In this document: positions 56,398-64,000 of the stretch, piece after piece | How positions within the stretch are numbered: the stretch's first letter is position 1 | Layout of the letters: every line of letters starts with the position of its first letter | Origin: Planctomycetia bacterium | GTDB taxonomy: Bacteria; Planctomycetota; Phycisphaerae; UBA1845; UTPLA1 | Direction: 5' to 3' | NCBI GenBank assembly: GCA_015200345.1 | Contig: CP054187.1 | Span: forward strand, 1,348,470 to 1,412,469 | DNA: 64,000 nucleotides | Program-made: the position numbers and the translations under genes | Notes under the pieces: model-generated | The model's input: only the letters and a program-made list of their open reading frames with translations | Database searches by the model: none | What the model was told of the DNA's origin: nothing

Positions 56398-57027
56398 CTA
56401 CTTCAGCTCGACCGACCAGTAGGCGTTGTCCAGAAAGGCCTTCCAGCTCGAGTACCGCCCGTCCGACAGCTTCACCGTCAGCACCGGGTTGCGCTTGGGC
56501 TTCTTCGGAACGGTCGTCAGGTGCATGCCGGCCTGCTCGGGGGTTCGACCGCCCTTGCGGATGTTGCATTTCAAGCAGGCGCAGACGATGTTTTCCCACG
56601 TCGTCTTGCCGCCGAGGCTCTTGGGCACGACGTGATCCAGCGACAGCTCCGTCGTCGGGAATCGTTTGCCGCAATATTGACAACTGTTGCCATCGCGCGC
56701 GTAGATGTTCCGCCGGTTGAACTTCACCGCCTGACGCGGCAGCCGGTCATACACCGCCAGCCGAATGATCCGCGGCACGGCGATGTGCAGCCGCACCGTG
56801 CGAATCCAGTCGTGCGCATCCGGCTCGAACTCCCGCGCCAGCGAGCTTAACTCGCACCACTCGGAAAAATCGTATGAAAGGTACTGACCGCTCTCGAGGT
56901 GCACCACCTCCGCCAGCTCGCGACAAAGCAGGCTGAACGCCCGCTTCACGTTCACGACGCGAATCGCCAAGTAGTGCCGGTTCAGCACCAGGACGTTGCA
57001 CGTTGTCCCTGTCGCTTGAGCGTTCAC
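56398..57027 (-). CDS. HNH endonuclease
   Basis: 209 residues. The C-terminal half is an HNH domain with two CxxC zinc pairs: NIYARDGNSCQYCGKRFPTTELSLDHVVPKSLGGKTTWENIVCACLKCNIRKG, with the catalytic His in LDHVVP and Asn in WENIV. The N-terminal ~100 residues (CNVLVLNRHYLAIRVVNVKRAFSLL) match the group of stand-alone HNH proteins common in many bacteria, usually of unclear role. GTG start. No partner methyltransferase adjoins, so it is not an obvious restriction enzyme. Confidence 0.85.
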   Translation of the reverse strand: MNAQATGTTCNVLVLNRHYLAIRVVNVKRAFSLLCRELAEVVHLESGQYLSYDFSEWCELSSLAREFEPDAHDWIRTVRLHIAVPRIIRLAVYDRLPRQAVKFNRRNIYARDGNSCQYCGKRFPTTELSLDHVVPKSLGGKTTWENIVCACLKCNIRKGGRTPEQAGMHLTTVPKKPKRNPVLTVKLSDGRYSSWKAFLDNAYWSVELK

Positions 57028-57270
57028 GCTGCACTTCCATCCCGGCGCTTATCGGGAACCCGATCTCGTGGGTGTTGCTCCCCAGCCGCGGCGCCTCACG
57101 CGTTCGCCCGCGCCGTCAGCGCTCCCTAGCCGTTGCTACCACCTAATCTTACGACTCCGTACGGCCCATCGCAAGCGTCCGGTAAATGCGCCGCGCCCCG
57201 CTCGCTGTCCGATCCCGCGACCCATCGTCCGGCGGTTCGGTCAACCTGCCGCACAAGCTATCATGCACAC

Positions 57271-58314
57271 ATGATCTCCCCGGTCGATGCCCGCCTCTTC
57301 AACGCCGCGCTCGCACGCCGCAAGTCGCTCATTGAATCCGGCGCAACCACCGCTTATCGAATTCTTAACGGAGCGCCCGACGGGCTGGACGGCGTCGTCA
57401 TGGAGCGCTTCGGTCCCGTGCTCATCGTCCAATGGCACGAGGGGCGGGCCGATGTCTCACCCGGACGAGTGCAAACCTTTGCCCAGGCAGCTCACGATGC
57501 CCTTGGTACGACGGGGGTTTATCTCAAGCGATTCGTGAAGGACCGGGCCGCCGCCGGAACCGACATCGACGCCCGCCATCGCGATGCGACACCGTGGATC
57601 GGGCAACCTGTGCCGCCCGAAATCACCATCGAAGAGCACGGCCTGCGATTTCTTATCCGCCCCTATGACGGCTTCTCCGTCGGGCTTTTCCTCGAGCATC
57701 GCGACAATCGACGATTGATCCGCGAACTGGCGGCGGGCCGGCGCGTGTTGAACCTGTTCGCCTACACCTGCGGCTTCGGCGTCGCAGCCGCGTGCGGCGG
57801 AGCGAGCCTCGTCGCCAACGTGGACCTCTCGCGCCGCTACCTCGAATGGGGGCGCGACAATTTCGCGCTCAACGGGATCGAAACGCGCGCAACCAGTGAA
57901 GCGGCAGCCCCCGAATCGGAGGCCGGTCTGATAACCCGATTCTATGCATCGGATACGTTTGACTTCTTCGCCCGCGCCGCCCGGCAGGGCCTGGCGTACG
58001 ACCTGATCGTGCTGGACCCGCCGACGTTCTCCCGCACCCGCCGACCGGCGCGTGTTTTCGAGCTGGATGCCGATCTTCATCGGCTGCTCGCGGGCGCAAT
58101 CAGCCTGTTGGCCCCCGGCGGGCATCTGTTCTTCGCCACCAATTACCGACAAATGTCAATGAAACGCATCGAAGCTCAACTGCACGCCGCCGCCGAAGCA
58201 CGCGACGCCCCCCGCCCGCCCCGCCGCGTGAAGATCCTCAAACGCCCCGCGCTGCCCGCCGACTTCGCCGGCGACGCGGATTATTCCAAGTCGATTCTCG
58301 TACGCATTGATTAG
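57271..58314 (+). CDS. RlmI-type class I rRNA (cytosine-C5) methyltransferase
   Basis: 347 residues. An N-terminal PUA-like/EEHEAD region (GAPDGLDGVVMERFGPVLIVQWHEG) is followed by a SAM-binding Rossmann fold: GLFLEHRDNRRLI, VLNLFAYTCGFGVAAACGGASLVANVDLS, and catalytic-loop DLIVLDPPTFSR. This matches the RlmI/RlmK family that methylates 23S rRNA. The start at 57271 is the first codon at which the family-like part begins; an ATG at 57133 is in frame but its product is low-complexity. Confidence 0.85.
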   Translation: MISPVDARLFNAALARRKSLIESGATTAYRILNGAPDGLDGVVMERFGPVLIVQWHEGRADVSPGRVQTFAQAAHDALGTTGVYLKRFVKDRAAAGTDIDARHRDATPWIGQPVPPEITIEEHGLRFLIRPYDGFSVGLFLEHRDNRRLIRELAAGRRVLNLFAYTCGFGVAAACGGASLVANVDLSRRYLEWGRDNFALNGIETRATSEAAAPESEAGLITRFYASDTFDFFARAARQGLAYDLIVLDPPTFSRTRRPARVFELDADLHRLLAGAISLLAPGGHLFFATNYRQMSMKRIEAQLHAAAEARDAPRPPRRVKILKRPALPADFAGDADYSKSILVRID

Positions 58315-58423
58315 CACTGTGTCGCGGCGCGGCGCCTCGATGAACCAAGGCGCCGAACGATTTCACCGGCTCGCCTCCTGACGGATCGGTTTGGTTGTTC
58401 GGTTCGACTTCCAAACTCACGAG

Positions 58424-59206
58424 TTATTTCGGTAACCCCTCAATGATCGCGATCACATCCTTCGGATCGGGCCGATCGTGCGTCTTCCGCGCGATCCAGC
58501 GCCACGCAACCCGCCCGTTGCGATCGATCAAATAGTGCGCCGGGATCGTCGTGTCCTTGTCCATGGTCGATTCGTGAAAGAACAACCCCAGCCTGCGGAT
58601 CACCTCCACCTTTTCATCGCTAAGAAGATCGTAACTCAACTTCTGCCGCGTCGTGACGCCCTTGGCCTCTTTGACCGGGTCCGACGAAATGGCGACCAGC
58701 TTGCCGCCGACCGATTCCAGCTTCTTGCTTACAGCTTCGAGACCTCGAAGCTCGGACATGCACACCGGTCACCAGTGCCCGCGATAAAAAACCAGCAACG
58801 CCGGACCGTTCGCATGAAGCGATGCCAGCGACACCGGCCGACCTTCCTGATTGGGCAGCGTGAAATCGGCGATCCGCTCGCCCACGGCCGGTGCGTTCGG
58901 CGCTTCCGGCTGGACTGACATCACAAACATGAAATACATGAAGAAACCGCCCAGCAGCACGCTGGCCGCGCCGGTCGGCACCGTCCACCACGAACGGCAG
59001 CGCGCCATCGCCCACACCGAAATCGCCATCCCGATCAACGCGACCACGATGTTCGGCAGCGCCGTCGAGCGAATCCACGGCACATCCATCAGCGGCATGT
59101 ACGAAACCATGCCGACCAGTGTGACCGGCAGGCCGATCAGCGCGGCGCGCTTGGCGGACGCTGCACGCGACGGCGCCCGGGGATCCGGCGCGGTTGACCT
59201 TGACAT
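58424..59206 (-). CDS. Membrane-anchored redoxin, probable selenoprotein (TGA = Sec146)
   Basis: A 260-residue AhpC/TSA-like redoxin if the in-frame TGA at 58769-58771 is read as selenocysteine. Residues 1-115 hold three hydrophobic segments (AALIGLPVTLVGMVSYMPL, IVVALIGMAISVWAMA, AASVLLGGFFMYFMFVMSV), then the redoxin domain: VGERIADFTLPNQEGRPVSLASL, then LLVFYRGHW-U-PVCMSELRGLE, where cysteine homologues have C in the U position (UxxC motif, resolving Cys149). The frame continues without break to the C-terminal YLIDRNGRVAWRWIA. A hairpin with loop AGGTCT starts 16 nt after the TGA (see the SECIS feature). AAGGAG precedes the ATG. No SelA/B/C genes are in the window. The alternative is two separate ORFs, which would cut the fold at its active site. 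Confidence 0.82.
58733..58752 (-). promoter_or_regulatory. Bacterial SECIS hairpin
   Basis: In the mRNA sense, AGCUUCG-AGGUCU-CGAAGCU: a perfect 7-bp stem with a six-base loop, 23 nt between the UGA and the loop. The AGGUCU loop is the same as in the E. coli fdhF SECIS, with the conserved GU bound by SelB. It lies in the coding region just downstream of the UGA, as expected for bacteria. Confidence 0.8.
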
Positions 59207-59302
59207 GAATTAGACTCCTTACGATTTCACCGGCACGACGCAAGCCGGCCCTGATGACCGAATCCGATTCGACACGAGACGCCTCGCCGGACGCGCTGGA
59301 GA

Positions 59303-60415
59303 TTATATCGCCCGTTTCAGCGAATCCACCGCCTTCTCCTCCAGCTTCAGCGCCTGCCCCAGCACGCCGATCTGCTGCTGGCGCATCTGGTACGGCGGCA
59401 CCGAGTCGCCCGACTCCTTCGCCGACGGCACATACCGCAGATTCTGAATCAACAAGCGCACTTCCTGATCGTACCAGTCGGCCGCCATCAACCAGTGCAT
59501 CTCCTTGCTGGAGAACGACCGCGCCTGGTCGCGCAGGTACCGCACCGCCGCCGCCCGCGCGTCAATCAGATTCACATACAGCCAGAAGTTCGCATGCACG
59601 TACGACGCATCGCGCGGCGCGCGAAGCTGCCCCATCCACGTCTCGAACGCCTTGCGACCCGTCACGTACGCTCCCGCCGGCCGCACCCGCTCGAACAACT
59701 CGATCCCGCGACGCACGCCGTCCACATGCACCTGCAAACTCGCCGGTCGCGCCCGCGCGCCGGTCAGCAGAATCACCCCCGTCGGCCAGCCCTTCGCCAC
59801 GCGATCGACGGACTCCGCTCCGTCGTTGTACGCCCGGCAGAGCCACGTGCGATCCGGGCGATACCCCACGATCAGCCCCCAGTCCTCCGGCGGCATGATG
59901 TTCGCCGCCAGCACCGGAACGCGCCGGTCGATGCTGTCGCGAACGGCCTGAAGCAGCGCGTCGCTCGCCGTCAGATCCTCACGCAACACGGCACGAAAAT
60001 CGTAACTCCAGCCGATCGCCGAGAACAGCGTATCAAGACATCCGTCACCAACCGCCGGATCGGCCGCCCCGGCGTCCCAGCCGTCCGCGCGCACTTGCAG
60101 CCGAAACGCGTGCCCGCTCATGCCCATCAGATCGTCGTACGGTATCGAACGGCCCAGCCCCTCCAGCGCCACTTCGAGGCAGTGCATCAGCGAGCAGTCT
60201 TTGCCCCGCGCGAAGCCGACCAGCGGCGAAAGACCCACCAGCTTCGCGCTGTTCGCCCCCTCGCGCTCCAGACGCAAGCGCGGCAAATCCGATTGTGCGG
60301 GCGCGGACATGGCGCCCGGGGCCGGCATGCCGCACGAAGCGCAAGTCATCGCCGTGAACAGCAGCATCCCGCGTGCCAGCGCGCGGATCGGTTTGAACGG
60401 TCGTGGGGTCGCCAT
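59303..60415 (-). CDS. Lipoprotein, BtrH/C39-like N-terminal domain
   Basis: 370 residues with a lipobox-like signal (LLFTAMTCASCG). The segment GKDCSLMHCLEVALEGLGRSIPYDDLMGMSGHAFRLQVR (about residues 71-109) resembles the N-terminal Cys-containing part of BtrH/peptidase-C39-like folds, with WGLIVGYRPDRTWLCRAYND further on as a possible His-less partner strand. A helical C-terminal half (ARAAAVRYLRDQARSFSSKEMHWLMAADWYDQEV) follows. Function unknown. It starts 12 nt after the TrkH-like gene, so likely the same operon. Confidence 0.55.
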   Translation of the reverse strand: MATPRPFKPIRALARGMLLFTAMTCASCGMPAPGAMSAPAQSDLPRLRLEREGANSAKLVGLSPLVGFARGKDCSLMHCLEVALEGLGRSIPYDDLMGMSGHAFRLQVRADGWDAGAADPAVGDGCLDTLFSAIGWSYDFRAVLREDLTASDALLQAVRDSIDRRVPVLAANIMPPEDWGLIVGYRPDRTWLCRAYNDGAESVDRVAKGWPTGVILLTGARARPASLQVHVDGVRRGIELFERVRPAGAYVTGRKAFETWMGQLRAPRDASYVHANFWLYVNLIDARAAAVRYLRDQARSFSSKEMHWLMAADWYDQEVRLLIQNLRYVPSAKESGDSVPPYQMRQQQIGVLGQALKLEEKAVDSLKRAI

Positions 60416-60427
60416 GTCGGACCTACG

Positions 60428-62155
60428 CTACCGCGCCGCCCCGCGCGCTTCCAGCTTCGACCATTGCGACATCGCACGCGCCCACAGCCATATCGGAAGC
60501 AAGCGGCCCAATACCATGAATGCGATCAGCAGCAGTCGCCCGGCCCACGGAAGATGCGTCGTCAGTCCGGTTGACATCCCGACGTTATTCGCCGCCGCAA
60601 CCGCGTCAAACGCGATTTCATAGAGCGTTCCATCGCAACACCCGCGCAGCGCGAGGATCGCCAGCGCGGTAAACCCCATTGATCCGATCGGAATCAGCGC
60701 GAGTCGCCCGAAAACGCGCCGGCGCGCCGAGCGATCCCACCCGGCCGCCGATCCCGACAGCCAGAGCATCGCCATCAGCGGCAACACCGTGAGTCGAAAT
60801 CCGCCGGTCACGCCGCCGACGGACCCGCCGAGCATCGCTCCTGCCATGATCGTGGCATACCCCGGCCAGGAAATGCCTCCCTGCGAAACCGTGAAGCTCT
60901 GCAAACCCGCCGACCGCGTCGCCGCCGCATACACGCAGAACGACCACCGCTCGCCGTGCGACATCTGATCGTGCAGCGACGGCAGCGCGCCGCCAAACTC
61001 GACCGGCCGCGTCGGCGTCAGGCGCGCCGGCAGGAATCGCGGCGTCTCGCAGAAGAACAGCGTGAGCGCCACGACGGCCAGCGCGCCGCCAAACACACCC
61101 GTCTCCCACATCGCCCACGCCCCGCCGCGCGGCGAGTCGATCCCCTCCCCACCGCCGCCCGCGCCCGGCGACGGCCGCAGCAGCGCCATCACCACGGGCA
61201 AGCCCAGCGACCCCAGCACTGCCAGAATCGTGACACCAGCGAACGCCAGCGGGTTGCGAAGCTCCGCCGCCAGACCCGACGCCTTCAACGTCCAGCCCGC
61301 GTTGAACAGCGCGCTCGCCGCGTGCAACACGCTCCAGCCCGCGCGCACGTCGGCCGTCGGCGCATCCGTCGACGACCACACCGGGTACAGCAGCGCCGCG
61401 CCAGCCAGCAACACCGCCGCCGCAGCCTTCAACACCGTCGCCACACGCAACGCCCGGCCAATCAACGGCTGCACGAGCGACGTCCCCACCGCCAGCCACG
61501 CCAGCCCAGACAGCACCGTCACCCCGAAGACGACCGTCTGCCCCACGCGCGAAAAATCCTCGCCCAGGCTGTAGATCGTCTGACCCGACAAACATCCGGC
61601 CGACACCGACGTCACCGCGCTGCTTAACACGTGCGACCAGAAATTGTGACGGTAATCCGGCACTCCGCTGCGCGTGGCGATCGGCAGCGCCAGCACCAGC
61701 GTCGCCGCGACAATCAGCACGCACCAACCGGGCAGCACGCGCGCCAGCACGCGCCGCGCATCGCTCACGTCGCCCTCGATGCCCGCCAGCACCCGCGACA
61801 GCCACGCCAACACCGCCGACCCTGCCAAAAACAGCGTCGGCCCCAGCAGCATGAACTCCACGCGCCGAGCGCGCAACGCCAGGACCGCTCCCAGCACGCT
61901 GACCATCGCGAACAACGCACGATCCAGTCCACTCGCGATCGCTCGATGCCGTCCGAATGCCGCGCGGACCCAAACCACGCACGACGGCAATTGCAGCAGC
62001 GGCGCCAGCCACGCCACCGGCCACGGCGAACCATCGGCCCGCAACATGAGAGCCCCCGCCAGCCCAACAAAGAGGAACGCCGCAAACGGTCGGCCCAAGG
62101 GGGGGGTGACAATCTCTGTCACCGTCGAACCCGGTTTTGAATGCTCTCGCGGCAT
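60428..62155 (-). CDS. TrkH-like cation transporter
   Basis: 575 residues with about ten to twelve transmembrane segments. Sequence resembling the four pore-loop repeats of TrkH/KtrB is visible: SAVTSVSAGCLSGQT, ASALFNAGWTLKAS, AATRSAGLQSFTV and AAANNVGMSTGLTT, followed by a GRLLPIWLW helix close to the GR.LP ending of Trk proteins. It would take up K+ (or Na+) with a TrkA-type partner; a TrkA-N protein is encoded far away at 22795. Pore glycines are partly replaced, so activity is uncertain. It is divergent from the regulator at 62270. Confidence 0.68.
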   Translation of the reverse strand: MPREHSKPGSTVTEIVTPPLGRPFAAFLFVGLAGALMLRADGSPWPVAWLAPLLQLPSCVVWVRAAFGRHRAIASGLDRALFAMVSVLGAVLALRARRVEFMLLGPTLFLAGSAVLAWLSRVLAGIEGDVSDARRVLARVLPGWCVLIVAATLVLALPIATRSGVPDYRHNFWSHVLSSAVTSVSAGCLSGQTIYSLGEDFSRVGQTVVFGVTVLSGLAWLAVGTSLVQPLIGRALRVATVLKAAAAVLLAGAALLYPVWSSTDAPTADVRAGWSVLHAASALFNAGWTLKASGLAAELRNPLAFAGVTILAVLGSLGLPVVMALLRPSPGAGGGGEGIDSPRGGAWAMWETGVFGGALAVVALTLFFCETPRFLPARLTPTRPVEFGGALPSLHDQMSHGERWSFCVYAAATRSAGLQSFTVSQGGISWPGYATIMAGAMLGGSVGGVTGGFRLTVLPLMAMLWLSGSAAGWDRSARRRVFGRLALIPIGSMGFTALAILALRGCCDGTLYEIAFDAVAAANNVGMSTGLTTHLPWAGRLLLIAFMVLGRLLPIWLWARAMSQWSKLEARGAAR

Positions 62156-62183
62156 TTGGGCAGACTATCGCTCTGCTCGGCGC

Positions 62184-62211
62184 TTGACAATGAGCAACGA
62201 GGCGATTGTAT
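62184..62211 (+). promoter_or_regulatory. Possible promoter of the XRE-S24 regulator
   Basis: TTGACA at 62184-62189 and TTGTAT at 62206-62211 with a 16-bp spacer. The -35 is perfect, the -10 matches only three of six bases. Transcription from it would start upstream of the ATG at 62270. Confidence 0.35.
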
Positions 62212-62269
62212 GGAGGTGGATGCGGCGGGCATCGTATCGGGGGCCCCATCAATACAGTTGAGCGGAATC

Positions 62270-62935
62270 ATGGCTGGCACTCGCACACGCACGGACTCGA
62301 ACTCACATCGTAACAGCGTCGGTGCGCGCATCCGCAGCCAACGACTGCAACAGGGAATCTCCCAGTGCGGCCTTGCCCAGCGCGCCAACGTCAACCAGGG
62401 CTATCTCTCCTCCATTGAACGCGGCGACCGCAACCCGCGACCCGACACCCTCCGCGCCATCGCCGTCGCGCTCGGCGTGCCCGAATCCGTCCTCCTCGGC
62501 GACGGCGACGGCCACGACGCACCGCAGCAACTCGACACCCGCGGCCTGCCGCTCTTCGGCACCATTCCCAATGGCGCCCCGACCGACACGCAGGAGCAGC
62601 TCGAAATCTTCCCCGTCCTGCGACACCTCTGGCGGCCCGACCGTTACTGCCTCCGCTGCGAATTCGACTCCATGGAGCCGACCCTCAAACGCGGCGACAT
62701 CATCCTCGTCGACTACCGCCCCGGCGTCGATCCCGAGTTCGTGCAGGGACGCATCTGCGCCTGCCTCGTCGACGGCCGCTCCACGCTGAAGCGCGTCAGC
62801 GTCGAGCTACAGACTCGCCAGCGCGTCGTGATCCTCCGGGGTGACAATCCGGCGACGCCGCCCATGCTGATCGACGACTCGCGCGAGTTCGCCATCCAGG
62901 GCGTGGCGGTGTGCCTCGTCAGCCGGGAGTTGTAG
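62270..62935 (+). CDS. XRE helix-turn-helix repressor with S24 (LexA-like) peptidase
   Basis: 221 residues. Residues about 15-70 are a lambda-repressor-like helix-turn-helix (VGARIRSQRLQQGISQCGLAQRANVNQGYLSSIERGDRNPRPDTLRAIAVALGV). The C-terminal half is an S24 peptidase: catalytic Ser in CEFDSMEPTLKRGDIILVDY and Lys in RSTLKRVSVE. Such proteins self-cleave when RecA filaments form, releasing their operators. I see no clear Ala-Gly cleavage pair; GTIPNGAPTD is the nearest candidate. Starts at 62141 and 62210 are in frame; 62270 is chosen because a possible promoter lies just upstream and the conserved part begins soon after. Confidence 0.82.
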   Translation: MAGTRTRTDSNSHRNSVGARIRSQRLQQGISQCGLAQRANVNQGYLSSIERGDRNPRPDTLRAIAVALGVPESVLLGDGDGHDAPQQLDTRGLPLFGTIPNGAPTDTQEQLEIFPVLRHLWRPDRYCLRCEFDSMEPTLKRGDIILVDYRPGVDPEFVQGRICACLVDGRSTLKRVSVELQTRQRVVILRGDNPATPPMLIDDSREFAIQGVAVCLVSREL

Positions 62936-64000
62936 AAGCGATCCTGCTCTGTTGAAACCCACATCGAACCGGCCGATCCTAGCCCCGAGCGCAAGCGAGC
63001 GGGCACCATTCGGTTGCCCACCGGGGCGCGCAGCGTCGCAAAGCCCCGTAGGCTTGCCACCGCCCACCAACACACGCCGCGCGACTGCAACACCTCTCCC
63101 CCTTGGGGGAGAGGCCGGGTGAGGGGGAGAACTCGGAAGTGAAGATCATCTACCCTCACCCCAACCCTCTCCCTGAAAAGGAGAGGGTGTTTTGAATCAG
63201 CGCGTAACCTGGCCACCGCCCACCAACACTCGCCGCGCGACTGCAACACCTCTCCCCCTTGGGGGAGAGGCCGGGTGAGGGGAGAACTCGGAGTGAAGAT
63301 CATCTACCACTCACAACCTCTCCCTGAAAAGGAGGGTGTTTTGAATCAGCCGTAACCGCCACCGCCCACCAACACTCGCCGCGCGATCAGCACCTCTCCC
63401 TGGGGAGAGGCCGGTGAGGGGAGAACTCGGAAGTGAAGATCATCTACCCTCACCCCAACCCTCTCCCTGAAAAGGAGAGGGTGTTTTGAATCAGCGCGTA
63501 ACCTGGCCACCGCCCACCAACACTCGCCGCGCGACTGCAACACCTCTCCCCCTTGGGGGAGAGGCCGGGTGAGGGGGAGAACTCGGAAGTGAAGATCATC
63601 TACCCTCACCCCAACCCTCTCCCTGAAAAGGAGAGGGTGTTTTGAATCAGCGCGTAACCTGGCCACCGCCCACCAACACTCGCCGCGCGACTGCAACACC
63701 TCTCCCCCTTGGAGGAGAGGCCGGGTGAGGGGGGAGTCCCGTAGGATGGGCACCGCCCACCACGATAGAGGTAGGGTGGGTCGGCCGTCTCAACCCGCCG
63801 GCTCAATGCGTGGCACAGCCGACCAGCAGGTGCCAGCCGTTTGGTGGTTTGCCATCCCCGCCGGGCCTTGCTTAAACTCCGCCGCCATGGCACGAAGACG
63901 CGCTGAAAAAAAGCAGATGCCGCGAGCCGCCGAACCAGCATGGCCCGCGTGACACCGAAGAAAGCAATGCCGACGCAAGCTCGAGTTGTGCAGAGTAAGC
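62936..64000. other. Gene-free right end with tandem palindromic units
   Basis: No protein-coding region can be supported. Most of it is tandem units built on CTCTCCC palindromes (63050-63750). The last ~50 bases could be the start of a gene on the + strand (GTGACACCGAAGAAAGC onwards, open to the edge), but too little is visible to call it. Confidence 0.6.
63050..63750. repeat. Tandem ~150-bp repeat, about four and a half copies
   Basis: The marker CACCTCTCCC occurs at 63091, 63247, 63391, 63541 and 63697, giving periods of 156, 144, 150 and 156 bp. Each full unit holds an inverted repeat CTCTCCCCC-tt-GGGGGAGAG, then GGTGAGGG, an AACTCGGAAGTGAAG stretch, a second palindrome CCTCTCCCTG-aa-AAGGAGAGG and a CACCGCCCACCAACACTCG stretch. 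The copy at about 63285-63425 has lost many single bases, while the others are near-identical. No protein is encoded. Confidence 0.9.

Noticed and set aside
58769-58771. TGA in the redoxin gene as a pseudogene-type nonsense mutation
   Set aside because: It lies exactly at the active-site position, the frame is conserved on both sides and a SECIS hairpin with the AGGUCU loop follows.
63725-63952. 75-codon + strand frame near the right edge
   Set aside because: Overlaps the palindromic repeats and has no protein-like features.
63951-64000. Start of a further gene at the right edge (GTG, open to the end)
   Set aside because: Only about 16 codons are visible and they match nothing I recognise.

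Overview
The window is GC-rich (clearly above 60% by eye) and most likely comes from a planctomycete, possibly Phycisphaerae-like. Evidence: secreted proteins with dockerin-like GDLNCDG modules, a PEP-CTERM-type anchor, an integrase remnant of the kind common in planctomycetes, a DksA-like protein with a long basic tail, and housekeeping genes in an order not typical of model bacteria. No rRNA or species-level marker is present, so this placement is an inference.

Left third (1-21,500): a type III-A CRISPR-Cas locus. The operon runs csm1/cas10 (cut by the window edge), csm2, csm3, csm4 and a CARF-HEPN Csm6-type gene (TIGR02710-like), mostly joined by ATGA overlaps. It is followed by an adaptation module made of a fused cas4-cas1 and cas2. 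No csm5 or cas6 is visible. A 386-bp leader then leads into one very large array at 7,196-21,102. I counted 194 copies of a 36-bp repeat and 193 spacers of 34-39 bp. The repeat folds into an 8-bp stem capped by a GAAA tetraloop and ends in ATTGAAGC, the position of the usual 8-nt crRNA handle, so transcription is on the + strand. All repeats look identical except one that lacks a C (17,402). The spacers carry readable biology: at least twelve are antisense to a Shine-Dalgarno plus start codon, six sample one conserved hairpin leader with compensatory changes, and several groups hit the same phage proteins repeatedly in diverged versions. The array ends against a broken integrase gene beside tRNA-Ala(GGC), which looks like the edge of an integrated island.

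Middle (21,600-37,200): tRNA-Ala; a two-domain thiE translationally coupled to a K+ channel/TrkA-N protein; a secreted zinc-ribbon protein; recA; a C45-type acyltransferase; cdsA; phoH; infA; a small lipoprotein; a DksA/TraR zinc-finger protein; a radical SAM/SPASM enzyme; a rhodanese; elbB; a DRG-type GTPase with TGS domain; and a YfcE-type phosphodiesterase.

Right part (37,200-64,000): two secreted dockerin-bearing proteins, pgi, an ABC-2 exporter pair, a nucleotide-sugar dehydrogenase, an alpha/beta hydrolase, a nitrilase-family amidase, a TPR lipoprotein, icd, an ALDH7-type dehydrogenase carrying an in-frame palindromic insertion, a YceI protein, small envelope proteins, a PEP-CTERM protein, an HNH nuclease, an RlmI-type methyltransferase, a membrane-anchored redoxin that reads as a selenoprotein (in-frame TGA plus SECIS hairpin), a lipoprotein/TrkH-like pair, and a LexA-like XRE-S24 repressor. 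The last kilobase has no gene and holds tandem ~150-bp units built from CTCTCCC palindromes.
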